In this document: positions 63,238 to 64,000 of the stretch, in pieces
Layout: the number at the start of each line of letters is the position of its first letter
How positions within the stretch are numbered: position 1 is the stretch's first letter
The notes under the pieces: model-generated
Database searches by the model: none
Seen by the model: only the letters and a program-made list of their open reading frames with translations
Told to the model about the DNA's origin: nothing
NCBI RefSeq assembly: GCF_963665445.1
Contig: NZ_OY762276.1
Coordinates: 219,501 to 283,500, forward strand
From: an uncultured Desulfobulbus sp.
Lineage (GTDB): Bacteria; Desulfobacterota; Desulfobulbia; Desulfobulbales; Desulfobulbaceae
DNA: 64,000 bases
Reading direction: 5' to 3'
Position numbers and translations under genes: made by a program

Positions 63238-63470
63238 CCCCGCTGCGCGCGGCGTCACCGGCCCGAGTTGAGCGTGACCGCTCCCCCGCCTTTGTGGCGG
63301 CATGCTTCGGCCTCATTTGGAGCTATGGCCAAGTACTCGGGCATAAAATTCCTTGCACGCTGATTCGCGGCCGCCACCAAGTCGTTGGAGCGGACACTGG
63401 TCACTGGCCGAGAAGATGCTGCGCATCATCTCAACCAGTGCCCAGTGCCGCTCAACTCAGGCCGTTAGAA
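63231..63470 (+). other. ORF-less cassette-like segment
   Basis: A GC-rich 240-bp block between the two cassette genes. It opens with the palindrome CCGGTGACGCC / GGCGTCACCGG (63229-63261) and ends in a complete attC. GAGTTGAGCG (63265-63274) and CGCTCAACTC (63450-63459), plus GTGGCGGC and GCCGCCAC within, give a nested inverted plan. No believable gene fits; the one open frame from a GTG at 63294 runs through the attC. Confidence 0.65.
63373..63470 (+). other. attC site 2
   Basis: A classic attC of about 98 bp. GTTG-AGCGG-CACTGG-CACTGG on the left pairs with CCAGTGCCCAGTGCCGCTCAAC on the right in outline, with one extra G and one extra A on the left arm. It ends in GTTAGAA (63464-63470). 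The left simple site GCCACC is degenerate. Confidence 0.8.
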
Positions 63471-63477
63471 ATCAAAA

Positions 63478-63966
63478 ATGAAAACTTGGGATAGAATAAT
63501 AATTTTATGGGGTTGTTTAGATATTCTTTCCTTAATTGGCTATGGAATAAAAAATATAATAGATAAGAAGATCCCAATCGTTAATGACCTATATCCAGTA
63601 TTCGACAATTTAAATTCATTTGGAGAAGCAACACTAATATATATCGTTCCAACAATAATATTGATTTTGTATTTATCGTTGGGAGTATCCGGGTACTTTT
63701 TAATAAAAAGAAAATACGCTGGGGTAATACTCGGATATATCCAAACACCTTTTAGGCTTTTACTGATTCTACCTCCATCAATTTCAATTTTAATATGGCT
63801 TACCAATATTGTTCATCTTGACCCTAGAAATACAATAATAATTTCAATGGCTATTATTTTCACATCAGAACTATTAAAAGTATTTTCATTGTATAAGTGG
63901 CAGAAATTAAATATAAATTTTCTAACCAGTCATTCCACTGGACCCGCAAACAGCGCGGGCCAGTGA
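63478..63966 (+). CDS. Cassette gene 2: unknown four-helix membrane protein
   Basis: 162 residues, strongly AT-rich. Four membrane helices (about 6-24, 52-75, 85-105 and 118-138) with short Lys-rich loops and no known motif. It starts 8 bases after the attC cut point without a clear ribosome site. Its C-terminal TSHSTGPANSAGQ is encoded by attC 3, the usual read-through tail of cassette genes. No function is assigned. Confidence 0.8.
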   Translation: MKTWDRIIILWGCLDILSLIGYGIKNIIDKKIPIVNDLYPVFDNLNSFGEATLIYIVPTIILILYLSLGVSGYFLIKRKYAGVILGYIQTPFRLLLILPPSISILIWLTNIVHLDPRNTIIISMAIIFTSELLKVFSLYKWQKLNINFLTSHSTGPANSAGQ

Positions 63967-63980
63967 ATTCAACGGTGACG
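63923..63980 (+). other. attC site 3
   Basis: TAAC (63923), then ATTC-ACTGG-CCCGC on the left against GCGGGCCAGTGAAT, with an extra C and an extra A unpaired on the left arm. Like attC 1, the right simple site is GGTGACG. The palindrome that begins the ORF-less segment follows again and is cut by the window end. Confidence 0.75.
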
Positions 63981-64000
63981 CCCCGCTGCGCGCGGCGTCA
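63973..64000 (+). repeat. Second copy of the post-attC palindrome (truncated by window end)
   Basis: 28 bases from 63973 (CGGTGACGCCCCGCTGCGCG and on) are identical to 63230-63257. In the first copy this is the start of the ORF-less segment, so a second such segment may begin here. Confidence 0.85.

Noticed and set aside
63177-63470. One 300-bp attC spanning from TAAC to GTTAG
   Set aside because: It resolves better into a ~60-bp attC, a spacer and a ~98-bp attC, each with its own paired arms and unpaired bases.
63294-63494. 66-codon frame in the ORF-less cassette segment
   Set aside because: GTG start without ribosome site, and it reads straight through attC 2 into cassette gene 2.

Overview
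The window reads as about 62.5 kb of GC-rich chromosome (I estimate upper-50s % GC by eye) from a Gram-negative anaerobe, most likely a Desulfobacterota/Desulfobulbales-type bacterium. This is inferred from a single-chain pyruvate:ferredoxin oxidoreductase, DASS-type anion permeases, heavy use of sigma-54 promoters and activators, many multi-PAS kinases and a Rieske/cytochrome b pair. No rRNA, tRNA or CRISPR array was seen.

Layout. 1-12.2 kb: the end of a PilZ gene; a DASS permease with RCK domains behind a Fur-like box; a FIST-domain chemoreceptor; then a sigma-54 unit (long inverted repeat, -24/-12 promoter, response regulator, CBS protein, second DASS permease, PAS-AAA+ activator, NifX-like protein); a thioesterase; and a kinase/regulator pair. 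12.4-27 kb: a giant AsmA-like envelope protein, a CoA-disulfide-reductase/rhodanese fusion, a HEAT-receiver protein, a PHP hydrolase, a YkgJ-type cysteine protein and NifJ. 27.6-43.8 kb: a signalling island on the minus strand. A PAS kinase and an NtrC-type regulator lie upstream of a near-consensus sigma-54 promoter that should drive a receiver, a chemoreceptor, a 1518-residue hybrid kinase, a diguanylate cyclase and a second hybrid kinase. 44.5-52.6 kb: a CLC channel with a coupled leader ORF, a lone RapZ C-terminal domain, a phasin-like protein, UbiB, a MerR/AhpD-like pair with a 19-bp-spacer promoter, and glucosyl-3-phosphoglycerate synthase with a partner glycosyltransferase. 52.6-61.1 kb, minus strand: housekeeping genes ilvB, ilvN, psd, pssA, rsmD, coaD, a Rieske protein and cytochrome b, plus a TPR protein and a Trm5-like methyltransferase.

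61.1-64 kb: a chromosomal integron, the most distinctive part. A 423-residue IntI with an extra N-terminal domain lies on the minus strand. Divergent from it are a candidate cassette promoter, a 38-codon ORF that crosses the attI point and ends in an ATGA overlap with the first cassette gene, two AT-rich cassette genes for membrane proteins, and three attC-like hairpins with unpaired bases. An ORF-less segment separates the two genes, and a second copy of its palindromic start lies at the window edge.

The intergenic DNA carries three families of dispersed elements: four copies of a ~105-bp repeat, two loci of a ~80-bp repeat, and one MITE-like element between ilvB and ilvN.
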